A stretch of 6,747 nt of DNA from the NCBI GenBank assembly GCA_028816945.1, contig JAPPQG010000064.1, positions 1 to 6,747 of the forward strand, read 5' to 3'. The notes beneath the pieces are model-generated. The model saw only the letters and a program-made list of their open reading frames with translations. It ran no database searches and was not told where the DNA came from. The DNA comes from Alphaproteobacteria bacterium (GTDB lineage: Bacteria; Pseudomonadota; Alphaproteobacteria; RS24). Below, piece by piece: positions 6,672-6,747 of this stretch (position 1 is its first letter; each line of letters begins with the position of its first letter). Made by a program: the position numbers and the translations under genes.

Positions 6672-6747
6672 TCTTGCTGTCTAGGCAAAAGAATATAATT
6701 GTGCTAAATAGGGGATATACTCTATCCATAGGTCACCTTCTTTATGC

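Noticed and set aside
6671..6699. Plus-strand promoter with TATAAT at 6694-6699 for a gene beyond the right edge, perhaps starting at the ATG at 6744
   Set aside because: The -35 position reads ATCTTG, a poor match. The ATG has no Shine-Dalgarno sequence and only one base follows it, so neither can be judged.

Overview
The window looks like an ordinary chromosomal housekeeping stretch from an alphaproteobacterium. That placement rests on recall of protein character, not on a search: the thiolase and multifunctional beta-oxidation protein have alphaproteobacterial-type sequences, the Mrp homologue lacks the C-terminal CxxC, and hflKC lies next to mrp. Base composition is moderate, with AT-rich gaps between genes. 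I see no tRNA or rRNA gene, insertion sequence, phage gene or CRISPR array.

Layout, left to right. Positions 1-1738 (minus strand) hold hflK followed by hflC, which runs off the left edge. The two overlap by four bases (ATGA) and encode the paired SPFH/Band-7 membrane proteins that modulate the FtsH protease. The gap at 1739-1834 is divergent: it carries a good promoter and ribosome binding site for hflK, and a 14-bp tandem duplication abutting the start of mrp. mrp/apbC (1835-2959, plus strand) encodes an Fe-S cluster carrier P-loop ATPase. It converges on the next gene with only 21 bp between stop codons, where a small hairpin sits.

Positions 2981-6539 (minus strand) hold a two-gene fatty-acid beta-oxidation unit. 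The thiolase (fadA-like) comes first, then the enoyl-CoA hydratase/3-hydroxyacyl-CoA dehydrogenase (fadB/fadJ-like). Together they would carry out the last three steps of each beta-oxidation cycle. A strong sigma-70-like promoter lies about 80 bp upstream of the thiolase, with a short inverted repeat next to its -35 element.

The most unusual structure is a 150-bp AT-rich tandem-repeat array (5186-5335) filling the whole gap between thiolase and fadB. It includes two identical 37-bp copies plus several 14-21-bp variant units, and it begins inside the thiolase stop codon. The second curiosity is the pair of 14-bp repeats before mrp, which create two five-codon mini-ORFs, each ending in an ATGA overlap with the next start. 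I found no evidence of a novel multi-gene system; the interest here is in the small intergenic structures.
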